DNA of 64,000 nucleotides from positions 1 to 64,000 of the forward strand of contig DVKT01000036.1 in the NCBI GenBank assembly GCA_018715885.1, given 5' to 3'. The notes under the pieces were generated by a model, which saw only the letters and a program-made list of their open reading frames with translations, was not told the DNA's origin and made no database searches. Below, one piece after another: positions 32,042-40,676 of the stretch (the stretch's first letter is position 1; each line of letters opens with the position of its first letter). Position numbers and translations under genes: made by a program. Origin of the DNA: Caccoplasma intestinavium. GTDB lineage: Bacteria > Bacteroidota > Bacteroidia > Bacteroidales > UBA11471.

Positions 32042-33721
32042 ATGAATATGTATGCAATGTTCCGTTATCGTGTCGTTTTGACAATTTTCCTGATAGGATT
32101 CGGTTTATGTTCCGGCGTGTTGTTGGCACAGAATATATCGGTCAAGAGTTTCCGGTTGCTCGAAACCGATCTTACGGCCAATACGGCCGGGACGATGAAG
32201 CGCGACCAGAATAATGAAGTGTCGGCATTGATAAAGGTTGTAACGACCGAGACCGGTTTCGCTTTCGACGGCGGTATGCTGGGTATCGTGGGTGCGGAGC
32301 AGCGGACGGGTGAAATATGGGTCTATGTGCCGCAGAAGTCGAGAAAGATTACCCTTTCACACCAGAAGTTGGGCGTGTTGCGCGACTATTACTATCCCGT
32401 GCCCGTCGAGGCGGGACGTACCTATGAGATGGTGCTCACTACCGGAAAGGTAACGACGATCGTACAGGAGAGCGCGGGCGGGCAATACTTGGTTATGACC
32501 GTAACACCGGCCAATGCCGAGGTTTCTATCGACGATGTGCCGGTAGAGGTGGCCGACGGTGTGGTGTCGACCCTGCTCAAATACGGGAAACATACCTATC
32601 GGGTATCGGCCGCATTGCATGAGCCGACAATGGGGCAATTTGAGATAGGCAACGCCAAGAAAGAGCTGTCGGTGGCTTTGCAGCCGGCCTATGGCATATT
32701 GCAGATCGATTCCGACCCTGCCGGTGCCGAGGTGTATATCGACGGCGATTACCAGCCGGCCGGTACGACGCCGTTTACAAGCAAATGGTTGTCGCCGGGG
32801 AAACACACGTTGCAGTTCAAGATGCCGGTTTACAAGACCCGCACGATGGAGGTAGCTGTCCCGGGCAACGGTGCGACGCAATCGGTCGAGGCAGTATTGC
32901 AGCCCAATTTTGCCGAAGTGTCGGTTTCCGCGCCTGGCGAATCCGAGATTTATATCAATAACGAGCTGAAAGGTGTCGGCCGTTGGAGCGGACGCCTCAA
33001 TGCCGGACTTTATACGGTCGAGGCGCGCAAGGCCTCGCATTATTCCTCATCGCAGAGTGTGGAGGTGGAAGCGGGCGATAAGCGTACCGTTACACTCTCT
33101 GCCCCTACGCCCCGTTACGGGTCTCTCAATGTAAATACCCGCCCGGTAGGAGCGACGGTATCGGTCGACGGCACGGCACTCACGGGTACGACTCCCAATA
33201 TCTACGCCGATATACTCATCGGCGAACATACTCTTACCGTTGCCAAACCCGGATATGCCGAGGCCGAGCAGCGTATTACGGTAGAAGAGGGCAAAGTGCT
33301 GCCGGTAAGTATTACGTTGACCGAAAAAGAAAAAGTCGCGCCTGCTCCGTCTGCTCGCTCCTCCGATTCGCAATCGCTTTCCGGTCAGGGAGGAAAAAAG
33401 GAATCCAAGCCTTTTACCGTAGTAGAGGTGATGCCGGTTTTTCCCGGAGGGCAAACGGCGTTGGCACAATATATAGCAAGTCATTTGAAGTACCCTACTG
33501 TGGCACAGGAAAATGGTATTCAAGGTCGTGTTTTTGTTAGTTTCGTTGTGGGTGAAGATGGCTATGTGGAAGATGTTCAAGTGATAAAAGGTGTGGAACC
33601 GATGCTGGATAAGGAAGCTCTACGGGTTATACAGAGCCTTCCGCGCTGGACTCCGGGCAATCAACAAGGTAAGCCTGTGCGTGTGAAATATACCGTGCCT
33701 GTTACTTTTGCGTTGCAATGA
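32042..33721 (+). CDS. Secreted PEGA-repeat protein with C-terminal TonB domain
   Basis: The 559-residue protein has an N-terminal hydrophobic signal (FRYRVVLTIFLIGFGLCSGVLLAQ) and a region of about 130 residues of unknown fold. Four PEGA-like repeats follow at about 160-235, 235-310, 310-375 and 375-450, with the core IDSDPAGAEVYIDGDYQPAG and NTRPVGATVSVDGTALTG. A Ser/Lys-rich linker leads to a C-terminal TonB domain (GRVFVSFVVGEDGYVEDVQV and PVRVKYTVPVTF). Classical TonB has a membrane anchor and a proline-rich stretch. Here the start looks like a cleavable signal and no Pro/Lys-rich stretch is seen, so the TonB domain may be periplasmic. Its partner is not known. Confidence 0.8.
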   Translation: MNMYAMFRYRVVLTIFLIGFGLCSGVLLAQNISVKSFRLLETDLTANTAGTMKRDQNNEVSALIKVVTTETGFAFDGGMLGIVGAEQRTGEIWVYVPQKSRKITLSHQKLGVLRDYYYPVPVEAGRTYEMVLTTGKVTTIVQESAGGQYLVMTVTPANAEVSIDDVPVEVADGVVSTLLKYGKHTYRVSAALHEPTMGQFEIGNAKKELSVALQPAYGILQIDSDPAGAEVYIDGDYQPAGTTPFTSKWLSPGKHTLQFKMPVYKTRTMEVAVPGNGATQSVEAVLQPNFAEVSVSAPGESEIYINNELKGVGRWSGRLNAGLYTVEARKASHYSSSQSVEVEAGDKRTVTLSAPTPRYGSLNVNTRPVGATVSVDGTALTGTTPNIYADILIGEHTLTVAKPGYAEAEQRITVEEGKVLPVSITLTEKEKVAPAPSARSSDSQSLSGQGGKKESKPFTVVEVMPVFPGGQTALAQYIASHLKYPTVAQENGIQGRVFVSFVVGEDGYVEDVQVIKGVEPMLDKEALRVIQSLPRWTPGNQQGKPVRVKYTVPVTFALQ

Positions 33722-33756
33722 TTTTTGCCATTCAGGGCAAGGGCGACAGCCCATTT

Positions 33757-34276
33757 TGTTATTCCGAACGCATGTGAGGAATAACAATCTTTCTTTTTTT
33801 AGCGTAAGATTCTTCACTTCACTGACGTTCCGTTCAGAATGACATCTCTGTCATTCCGAGCGAGGCTGGTAGGCCGACGAGGAATCCCAAAAGGAATACC
33901 CTTGTCATGCAGAACGACAGTGAAGTATTTCACTCTATAAATGTTTCTATTCAAGAGATTCTTCCTCCCCTGTGGTCGTCAGAATGACATGCTTGTCATC
34001 TCGAACGCAAGTGAGAGATCCCATACAAAATGCTCACTTATTAGGAGATTCTTCGGTGCTCCGCGCCTCAGAATGACAGCGTTCACGAGGACGGTAGTTA
34101 AGTCTCATTCCGAACGCATGTGAGGAATCTTCAATTCTCTTTTCGGGTGAGATTCTTCATTTCACTTCGTTTCATTCAGAATGACATGTTTGTCATTCCC
34201 GTATGTGAGGGATCTCATAGAAAACGTACTATCTGGCGTAAGATGTTTCACTTCATTGGTGCTCGTTTGGAATGAT
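33757..34276. repeat. Second cluster of the REP-like palindromic repeats (five units)
   Basis: The same units as at 10111-10955 occur near 33757-33844, 33849-33989, 33994-34078, 34103-34186 and 34191-34276. Each opens with a form of TGTCATTCCGAACGCATGTG and GAGGAATC, and closes with GATTCTTC and CAGAATGACA. The second unit is longer and contains an internal variant (GTCATGCAGAACGACAGTG). The last unit is degenerate. The cluster lies between the PEGA-TonB gene and the metallo-hydrolase gene, both on the plus strand. The start of the array follows the PEGA-TonB stop by about 35 bases. Confidence 0.8.
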
Positions 34277-34355
34277 GATGAGGTGTAACAGCCGTTCGGG
34301 TATGGAGTTGTCGGAGGAATAGGCAAACCCGCTTTTCTGTTCGCTCTGGAATTGT

Positions 34356-34363
34356 TACCTTTG
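34356..34363 (+). promoter_or_regulatory. -7 promoter element before the metallo-hydrolase gene
   Basis: TACCTTTG matches TAnnTTTG, with a leader of about 85 bases before the ATG at 34456. It lies just after the repeat cluster. No clear -33 element. Confidence 0.4.
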
Positions 34364-34455
34364 CGTCCGATTATTTTTTCTCCGGAAGGAACTTATAAGT
34401 GGCAGGCGATGTAGGTGCGTCGCACGGGCTATGGAATTATAGAAACGGAAAAACG

Positions 34456-35304
34456 ATGAATAATATACGGTTTGTGAGTTTGTCGAGCGGCAGCAGCGGG
34501 AATTGTTACTATCTGGGTACCGACAGTTACGGAATTCTTATCGATGCGGGCATATCGGCACGGCAGATAAAAAAGTCGTTGGCGGCCAACGGTATTGCTT
34601 TTGAATCGATTGTCGCCTTGTGCATCACACACGATCATGCCGACCACATCAAAGGAGCCGGTTATGTGGGAGAAAAGTGTGGTGTTCCCGTGTATACGAC
34701 GCAGACGATTCTCAACGGTATGAACCGTTGTTATTGCATGACGCAGAAGATTTATTCGGTAGGCCGTCCCATTCTCAAAGATGTCCCTTTTACGATACGC
34801 GATTTTACCATCACTGCCTTTGAAGTGCCGCACGACGGGACCGACAATGTCGGCTATCGTATCGAAGCAGGCGGACGTTGTTTTGTCTTTGCCACCGATT
34901 TGGGCTGTATTCCCGACAGCGTGGCCGGTTACTTGCAGCAGGCTCATTGCCTGATTCTCGAATCGAACTACGATATGGAGATGTTGCAGCAAGGGCCTTA
35001 TCCCTATTATCTGAAAAAACGCATCGTCTCCCGGTCGGGCCATTTGTGCAACACCGATGCCGCCGATTTCCTCGCCACCCATTACCATAGCGGGCTCGAA
35101 TATGTTTTCTTGTGCCACCTCAGCCGGGAAAACAATACGCCCGAGTTGGCTTATAAAACCATCGAGGAGCGTTTGTCGCAGAGCCATATACAGGTAGGTC
35201 GCGACGTGCAACTCGTGCCGCTCCGCCGTAACACGGCGAGTGAGGTGTATGTTTTTCCTGTGGAAAACCCGGTATCGAGTCCCGAACAGATGCGGTTGTT
35301 TTAG
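34456..35304 (+). CDS. Metallo-beta-lactamase-fold hydrolase (YycJ-like)
   Basis: The 282-residue protein has the fold start VSLSSGSSGNCYYLGTDSYGILIDAG, the metal-binding CITHDHADHIKG and the downstream VFATDLGC and HLSRENNTPE segments. The pattern is that of the YycJ/WalJ group of cytoplasmic metallo-beta-lactamase-fold proteins. These have been linked to DNA repair or cell wall coordination in Bacillus relatives; the substrate is not known. I start it at the ATG at 34456 because the upstream extension to 34399 has no family features. Confidence 0.85.
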   Translation: MNNIRFVSLSSGSSGNCYYLGTDSYGILIDAGISARQIKKSLAANGIAFESIVALCITHDHADHIKGAGYVGEKCGVPVYTTQTILNGMNRCYCMTQKIYSVGRPILKDVPFTIRDFTITAFEVPHDGTDNVGYRIEAGGRCFVFATDLGCIPDSVAGYLQQAHCLILESNYDMEMLQQGPYPYYLKKRIVSRSGHLCNTDAADFLATHYHSGLEYVFLCHLSRENNTPELAYKTIEERLSQSHIQVGRDVQLVPLRRNTASEVYVFPVENPVSSPEQMRLF

Positions 35305-35403
35305 CATATCCGATAGGTTTGTTTCCTCAATTTTATCCTTTTAATTCGGCCAATGGTCGGGTATGGATTTCGTTTCTTCCCGAAAGCGGAATATTTTAAT
35401 CTT

Positions 35404-35465
35404 TTGTAATTGTTTTGTAACCATATTGTTATTGCTCTATAATATATCTGTTATTTTGTTGTAAT
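35404..35465 (+). promoter_or_regulatory. Putative Pho box: six 7-bp direct repeats in 11-bp phase
   Basis: Copies begin at 35404, 35415, 35426, 35437, 35448 and 35459, exactly every 11 bases, and read TTGTAAT, TTGTAAC, TTGTTAT, CTATAAT, CTGTTAT and TTGTAAT. Direct 7-bp sites with 4-bp spacers are the recognised architecture for PhoB/PhoP response-regulator arrays in E. coli and Bacillus. The array ends 10 bases before the -7 element at 35476, in the position that replaces the -33 element. The downstream genes include a phosphoesterase, which fits. The actual regulator is not in this window. Confidence 0.62.
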
Positions 35466-35475
35466 AAGGCGCTCG

Positions 35476-35483
35476 TACTTTTG
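35476..35483 (+). promoter_or_regulatory. -7 promoter element of the TonB receptor/phosphoesterase operon
   Basis: TACTTTTG matches TAnnTTTG. Transcription would start near 35489, about 25 bases before the receptor start codon. No good -33 TTTG lies at normal spacing; the phased repeats occupy that region, as expected for an activator-dependent promoter. Confidence 0.55.
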
Positions 35484-35514
35484 CACTGTCAAAATTTTAT
35501 AGAGATACGACAGT

Positions 35515-38247
35515 ATGTTTAAGACAAGAGCAATTTTACTGACAGTTACGTTTTTATCGGTTATGTCTGGTCATGTATCGGCCTTTACGTTGCGTGGGGT
35601 AGTCATTGATAAGCTTACGGGCGATGTCCTCATCGGTGCAACGATTGTTGTAAAGGAAAGACCTTCGGTCGGAGCCGCAGCCGGTCTCGACGGGACATTT
35701 CATTTAAAAGACCTCCCCGAAAACGAAAAGATGACGCTTGTAGCCCGTTATTTGGGATATAATGTGGAAGAAGTTGTCATTTCTCCGAAAACCGAAAATA
35801 TAAAGATAGAGCTCGAACCTCAAAGCCACAATCTCAATGAAGTGGTCGTCGAAGCAAAATACGACCGATCGACCGATATGGGTGCACGTTATATCGAGCG
35901 GAGCGCACCTACCGTAATGAATGTGATGAGCGCCCGCAGTATCGAGATTTCGCCCGATGTAACGGTAGCCAATGTACTCGGTCGCATATCGGGTGTAACG
36001 ATGGAACGTGAAAGTTCGGGCGAAGGGCAGTATGCCGTGTTGCGTGGCATGGACAAACGGTATAACTATACATTGGTCAACGGGGTGAAAATACCCAGTC
36101 CCGAAAATAAAGACCGTTATATCGCCCTCGATATTTTCCCCAGTGAAATGCTCGACCGGCTCGAAGTAACCAAATCGCTCACTCCCGATATGGAAGGAGA
36201 TGCGACCGGCGGCGTCGTGAATCTGATTATGAAAGAGGCTCCCTCGTCGCGCCTTTTCGATGTCAATGTATCGGTCGGATACAATTCCGTCTTTTTCAAC
36301 AATAAGTTCATGGCCTTTGACCGGAGTGGGGTAATGCCTGCTTCCCCGCGTGAAGAGTACGGTAAAGAATACCGTGCCGATGTCGCCGATTTCAAAAAAG
36401 GTACGATGAGCTATTCGCAGCGTGCCGCATTACCCGATATGACATTCGGACTTTCTTGGGGAGATCGTTTCTTTGACGATCGTCTGGGTATCGTCCTGTC
36501 AGGGAGTTTTCAAAACTTCAATCGGGGAACCGAGTCCCTTTTCTTCGAAGACAATATGCCGCAAAGCGAGTCGACGGTACGTCTTTCGTCAATGAGAGAC
36601 CGTTTTTATTCCGAGATGAAGATGCAATATGCCTTGCATATGAAAAGTGATTTTCATCTCAATAAATACAATCGTTTCTCGCTTTACGCTGTGTATGTGG
36701 GAAATAACTCGACAAATGTACGCGATAGCAAGATTACCGACCTTTCGCTGAATTATGCCCCCGAGAAAGGAAATTCACTCGAAGAGTGGGAAACCCGTTC
36801 GATATTCAAACGCCAGAATATCACTTCCGTTACTTTGCAAGGCGATCACAAATTGGGCGGAGGCGTTACGGCGGATTGGTCGCTCGTGTGGGCCAATGCG
36901 ACCAACGATACGCCCGACCGTACTTATGTCGTACTTGAAAACGACCGTAACGATTATGTCGACAAAGTACGCGCCGACCACATGGAGCGTCGTTGGGAAA
37001 GCAATAGCGACCGCGACCTCTCGGCTTCTGCCGATTTCAAGTGGGAATACGGCGAGACTTTCGTACCCATGTCGTTGAAGTGGGGTGGCCTTTATCGCGA
37101 CAAGCGTCGTTCCAATGACTATGTTTCCTATCTTTTTACACCCGACGGCCAGCAATATCAGGGTAGTGATTTTTCCGATGTTACCGATATTGTCTGGAAA
37201 TTGCAGGCTGCACAAGGAAGTGTAGGTCCGCTCGACTATGATGCGCATGAACGCATCGGTTCGGCTTATCTTATGTACCGATTCGGAAATGAGGTGTGGA
37301 ATGTAATTGCCGGTGTACGGGTCGAACATACCGATCAGGGATACCATATGTATTATCCCAATTATAAGGACGATCCCGACGGCGGACAGAAGTATTGGGA
37401 CTTCCTTCCCTCGGTGCATCTAAAATATTCTCCTGTTAAAGATATGAACTTGCGTCTTTCGTATTTCCGTTCGATAAACCGCCCCGGATTCTTTGAAGTT
37501 GTGCCTTATTCGATTATAAATGAAGATTATACCGAGTTTGGAAACAAAGACTTGAAACGAGCACGTATCGATAATGCAGATTTGCGTTGGGAGTGGTTTC
37601 CTACGGTAACCGATCAGGTAATGGTAGGTGTTTTCTATAAAAACATACAAGACCCTATCGAGTATGCCTACTATTCGGTCAATAACAGACAGTTCGGTTA
37701 TGGACCGGCCAATTTGGGCAATGCCCGTAATGTAGGTATCGAAGTCGATGTAATCAAGTACTTCCGTTATATCGGCATAAAGGCCAATTATACCTATACG
37801 CATTCGAGTATTACGACACCCAAAACTCTTTATTCCCGGGCGAGCGGTTCATTGGAGCGCCTTTCGGTAGACCAGACCCGTCCCCTTGTAGGACAGGCTC
37901 CTCATGTAGCCAATTTTTCCCTCTTGTATAAAAATGTGGAAAAAGGCTGGGACGCCCAACTCTCGTTTACTTATACGGGCGAAAAAATGGCGGTGGTTTC
38001 CCATTACTATAACGCCGATTATTGGGACAGTCCCGTCTTTTCGCTCGATGCATCGGTAGAGAAGACGTTTGGAAAATTCTCGGTATATGCCAAAGCGACG
38101 AACCTGCTCAATACCCACTACAAGCGATACATCAAAACCGTCAATGATTATAATGCCGGTTTCCCTTTGCAGGACGGTGATCGTACCCTTATCAGGGATA
38201 ACTATTCCGGTATAGGTTTTTTGGTGGGGGTGCGTTATAAACTTTGA
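35515..38247 (+). CDS. TonB-dependent outer-membrane receptor (non-SusC type)
   Basis: The 910-residue protein has a signal peptide and a carboxypeptidase-regulatory-like domain (FTLRGVVIDKLTGDVLIGATI, about residues 24-110). The TonB plug follows with VANVLGRISGVTMERESSGEGQ-type sequence and GGVVNLIMKEAPSSRLF, and then a beta-barrel ending in a C-terminal strand (IGFLVGVRYKL). Without a SusD partner and about 130 residues shorter than SusC, it is a classical receptor. The Pho-like array upstream and the phosphoesterase downstream suggest uptake of a phosphorus-containing compound. It leads a three-gene operon with the lipoprotein gene 41 bases later. Confidence 0.9.
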   Translation: MFKTRAILLTVTFLSVMSGHVSAFTLRGVVIDKLTGDVLIGATIVVKERPSVGAAAGLDGTFHLKDLPENEKMTLVARYLGYNVEEVVISPKTENIKIELEPQSHNLNEVVVEAKYDRSTDMGARYIERSAPTVMNVMSARSIEISPDVTVANVLGRISGVTMERESSGEGQYAVLRGMDKRYNYTLVNGVKIPSPENKDRYIALDIFPSEMLDRLEVTKSLTPDMEGDATGGVVNLIMKEAPSSRLFDVNVSVGYNSVFFNNKFMAFDRSGVMPASPREEYGKEYRADVADFKKGTMSYSQRAALPDMTFGLSWGDRFFDDRLGIVLSGSFQNFNRGTESLFFEDNMPQSESTVRLSSMRDRFYSEMKMQYALHMKSDFHLNKYNRFSLYAVYVGNNSTNVRDSKITDLSLNYAPEKGNSLEEWETRSIFKRQNITSVTLQGDHKLGGGVTADWSLVWANATNDTPDRTYVVLENDRNDYVDKVRADHMERRWESNSDRDLSASADFKWEYGETFVPMSLKWGGLYRDKRRSNDYVSYLFTPDGQQYQGSDFSDVTDIVWKLQAAQGSVGPLDYDAHERIGSAYLMYRFGNEVWNVIAGVRVEHTDQGYHMYYPNYKDDPDGGQKYWDFLPSVHLKYSPVKDMNLRLSYFRSINRPGFFEVVPYSIINEDYTEFGNKDLKRARIDNADLRWEWFPTVTDQVMVGVFYKNIQDPIEYAYYSVNNRQFGYGPANLGNARNVGIEVDVIKYFRYIGIKANYTYTHSSITTPKTLYSRASGSLERLSVDQTRPLVGQAPHVANFSLLYKNVEKGWDAQLSFTYTGEKMAVVSHYYNADYWDSPVFSLDASVEKTFGKFSVYAKATNLLNTHYKRYIKTVNDYNAGFPLQDGDRTLIRDNYSGIGFLVGVRYKL

Positions 38248-38288
38248 TTGAAAGAAAAATATTAAACCCAATTTAAATATTCATTCAC

Positions 38289-39596
38289 ATGAAATTGACA
38301 AAAATTCTGGCAATGTTTTTTGCCGCAACAGTTGTTATGGCATCTTGTTCCGACGATGAAAATAACGGGAATGGTAACAATAATGGTTCAAATACATTAC
38401 CTGCCAATGCTATTGTTTGGACCAAAGACACGACGGTAACTCTTACCGACCATTTTCTGGTGGACGAAGATCAGGTACTTATCGTAGAAGAAGGAGTTAC
38501 GGTGATAGCTGCCAATACCGAAGTGAAACCCGAAATCGTCGTACTCGGAAGTATGTATTGCTTGGGTACGGCCGAAAAGCCTGTTACTTTTACCGTCGAA
38601 GCCTCTGCAAAAGGAGATCGTTTTTCCCGGAGTTGGGGCGGTATTATCTGCGGATATGATTGTCCCGAGTTGGTACTCCTTCATACAGTTATAGAATACG
38701 GAGGTGCTTTGACAACCGAAAATTCGCTTTCGTTCCGTAATCAGCTTTTTAAAACCGAGACAGGTGAAGGTGTTCCCGCAGTCCACTTCTGTAACCGTAA
38801 TGGAAAGATGTTGATACAGAATTGTGTTTTTCGCAATAATGCCGAAGACCAAATTTACATTACAGGCGGTGAGTCAATTGTAGCCAACAACTATTTTATC
38901 TGCAATGGAGAAGAAGGTGGCGAAGCAATCAATTATAAATCGGATTGCAAGGCCGATATAGCCTATAACCTCATCTACGATGCCAATACCAATGGCTTCA
39001 AGCTATCCAATTCGGGATTTACCGATGTTCAGTCGCATCTTTATTGTTACAACAACACTATCGTGAACAGCGGTTGGCGTCGTCCTAAAAAGAAAGGTGG
39101 TTCGATATGGCTCGAAGAAGGTATTTATGCCGAGATGTACAACAACATGATTTATGACTGCCGTTGGGGACTGAAACACGACACCGAAGCTTTTGAAGAC
39201 GAGAAATGCGTGATTACGCCCAATTATTATTTTGCCTCGACGACTACGGGAGTGGAACAGATGCAGGCCGATGAGAGCGAGGGTATACTCAATGGTGCTG
39301 ATGATATCATGAGTGCGACTGCTAGCGACAAAGACCCTCTTTTTGCCAACTTTACCCGTCAGAGCGATATCAATATCAATGTCGGCGGTAACGGAGCAGG
39401 TGCTCCGCAAACATGGGACGATGCATGGGATTTCCATCTTGCTGCTAACTCTCCGGCACTTATCGGAGGAAAAACCTCTTTTGCCCGTCATTTTGCAAAT
39501 GGCCTGACATTCGAGGGCCTGAAAGGAATATATACTCAATCGACCTTCTCATCTCCCGACCCTTCATCTTATTTCGGAGCATTCGGAAGCAAATAA
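38289..39596 (+). CDS. Beta-helix surface lipoprotein of the TonB-receptor operon
   Basis: The 435-residue protein has a lipoprotein signal (FFAATVVMASC, Cys20) followed by SDDENNGNGNNN, an acidic and asparagine-rich surface-export tag. The body alternates short strands and turns, for example LLHTVIEYGG, MLIQNCVFRNNAEDQIYIT, IVANNYFICNG and LYCYNNTIVNSGW, a pattern typical of right-handed parallel beta-helix proteins. Such proteins in Bacteroidota are often polysaccharide lyase-like or purely binding proteins. I see no clear catalytic site. By position it is probably the surface partner of the TonB receptor. Confidence 0.7.
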   Translation: MKLTKILAMFFAATVVMASCSDDENNGNGNNNGSNTLPANAIVWTKDTTVTLTDHFLVDEDQVLIVEEGVTVIAANTEVKPEIVVLGSMYCLGTAEKPVTFTVEASAKGDRFSRSWGGIICGYDCPELVLLHTVIEYGGALTTENSLSFRNQLFKTETGEGVPAVHFCNRNGKMLIQNCVFRNNAEDQIYITGGESIVANNYFICNGEEGGEAINYKSDCKADIAYNLIYDANTNGFKLSNSGFTDVQSHLYCYNNTIVNSGWRRPKKKGGSIWLEEGIYAEMYNNMIYDCRWGLKHDTEAFEDEKCVITPNYYFASTTTGVEQMQADESEGILNGADDIMSATASDKDPLFANFTRQSDININVGGNGAGAPQTWDDAWDFHLAANSPALIGGKTSFARHFANGLTFEGLKGIYTQSTFSSPDPSSYFGAFGSK

Positions 39597-39625
39597 AGGT
39601 ATTTCTTAAATAAAGATTTCGTCTT

Positions 39626-40576
39626 ATGAGATTTAAAAATTTGTTATCGGTATTTTTATTGGCAGGGTGCTTTGCGTTGAGTGCCGCTGCACAGATACCG
39701 ACTGTGGAACTACCTCCTGTAAGTGGTGATGCGCATTCGTTTATCGTTGCAAACGATCTCGGTCGTAACGGGTATTACGAGCAGAAAACGATTGCCGGGC
39801 TTATGGGAACACTGGCCGAAAATATCGACATAGAGTTTGTGGCAGCACTGGGTGATGTACACCATTTCGAAGGAGTGGCTTCGGTCGAAGATCCCCTGTG
39901 GATGACCAATTACGAACTTATCTATTCGCACCCTGAACTTATGATCGACTGGTATGCCATATTGGGAAATCACGAGTATCGCGGAAATACGCAGGCTGTC
40001 CTTGATTATGCGGCGGTGAGTCGCCGTTGGACTCCTCTGGGCCGTTATTATGCCATCGAGCAGGAAGCGGGCGATAAGGAGAAAATGCTTCTAGTCTTTA
40101 TCGATACGACCCCCATGATCGATAAGTATCGCGAAGATGCCGGGAAATACCCTGATGCCGGGAAACAAAATCTGAAAAAACAACTCGATTGGATAGAGAA
40201 AACGCTTAAAAACAGTTCGGCTAAATGGAAAATCGTTATGGGGCATCACCCCGTGTATGCCGATACGTATAAGGGCGAAGAAGAGCGCCTCGATATGCAA
40301 GCCCGTTTGAAACCGTTGCTCGATGCTTATGGGGTTGATCTCTATATCTGTGGACACATACACAATTTCCAGCATATACGGCCGATCGGTAGCCAAGTGC
40401 AATATGTGGTCAACTCGTCGGGGTCGCTGGCTCGGAATGTAAATGCCGTGGAAGGAACGCTCTTTTGCAGTTCCGATGCCGGATTCTCGGTCGTGTCGGC
40501 CGATGATAAAACGTTGACAATGTATATGATCAACGGTAACGGGAAAATCATTTACAACTTCTCTATCGAGAAATGA
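39626..40576 (+). CDS. Secreted metallophosphoesterase (purple-acid-phosphatase-like)
   Basis: The 316-residue protein has the metallophosphoesterase motifs in order: Asp44 in VANDLGRNGYY, Gly76-Asp77 in ALGDVHHFEG, Asn115-His116 in LGNHEY, His207-His208 in VMGHHPVY and His244/His246 in ICGHIHNFQH. The overall layout matches tartrate-resistant acid phosphatases. The tyrosine of the canonical GDxxY motif is His80 here, so the purple charge-transfer ligand is missing. A signal peptide is present, with LAGC (Cys15) as a possible lipobox. It should release phosphate outside the cytoplasm, feeding phosphate scavenging. It ends the operon before a terminator. Confidence 0.82.
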   Translation: MRFKNLLSVFLLAGCFALSAAAQIPTVELPPVSGDAHSFIVANDLGRNGYYEQKTIAGLMGTLAENIDIEFVAALGDVHHFEGVASVEDPLWMTNYELIYSHPELMIDWYAILGNHEYRGNTQAVLDYAAVSRRWTPLGRYYAIEQEAGDKEKMLLVFIDTTPMIDKYREDAGKYPDAGKQNLKKQLDWIEKTLKNSSAKWKIVMGHHPVYADTYKGEEERLDMQARLKPLLDAYGVDLYICGHIHNFQHIRPIGSQVQYVVNSSGSLARNVNAVEGTLFCSSDAGFSVVSADDKTLTMYMINGNGKIIYNFSIEK

Positions 40577-40625
40577 ACAATATACTGTCGTACGTTTGTC
40601 GAGAAGATTGATTCTTCTCCGAATA

Positions 40626-40659
40626 AAAACGGGTATCCTTGTGAAAGGCTGCCCGTTTT
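40626..40659 (+). terminator. Terminator of the TonB receptor/phosphoesterase operon
   Basis: AAAACGGG at 40626-40633 pairs with CCCGTTTT at 40652-40659. An inner CCTT/AAGG pairing sits above a 2-mismatch internal loop. It is followed by a T-rich stretch (TATTTTTTG) and lies about 50 bases after the stop. Confidence 0.7.
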
Positions 40660-40676
40660 TATTTTTTGTATGTTGG

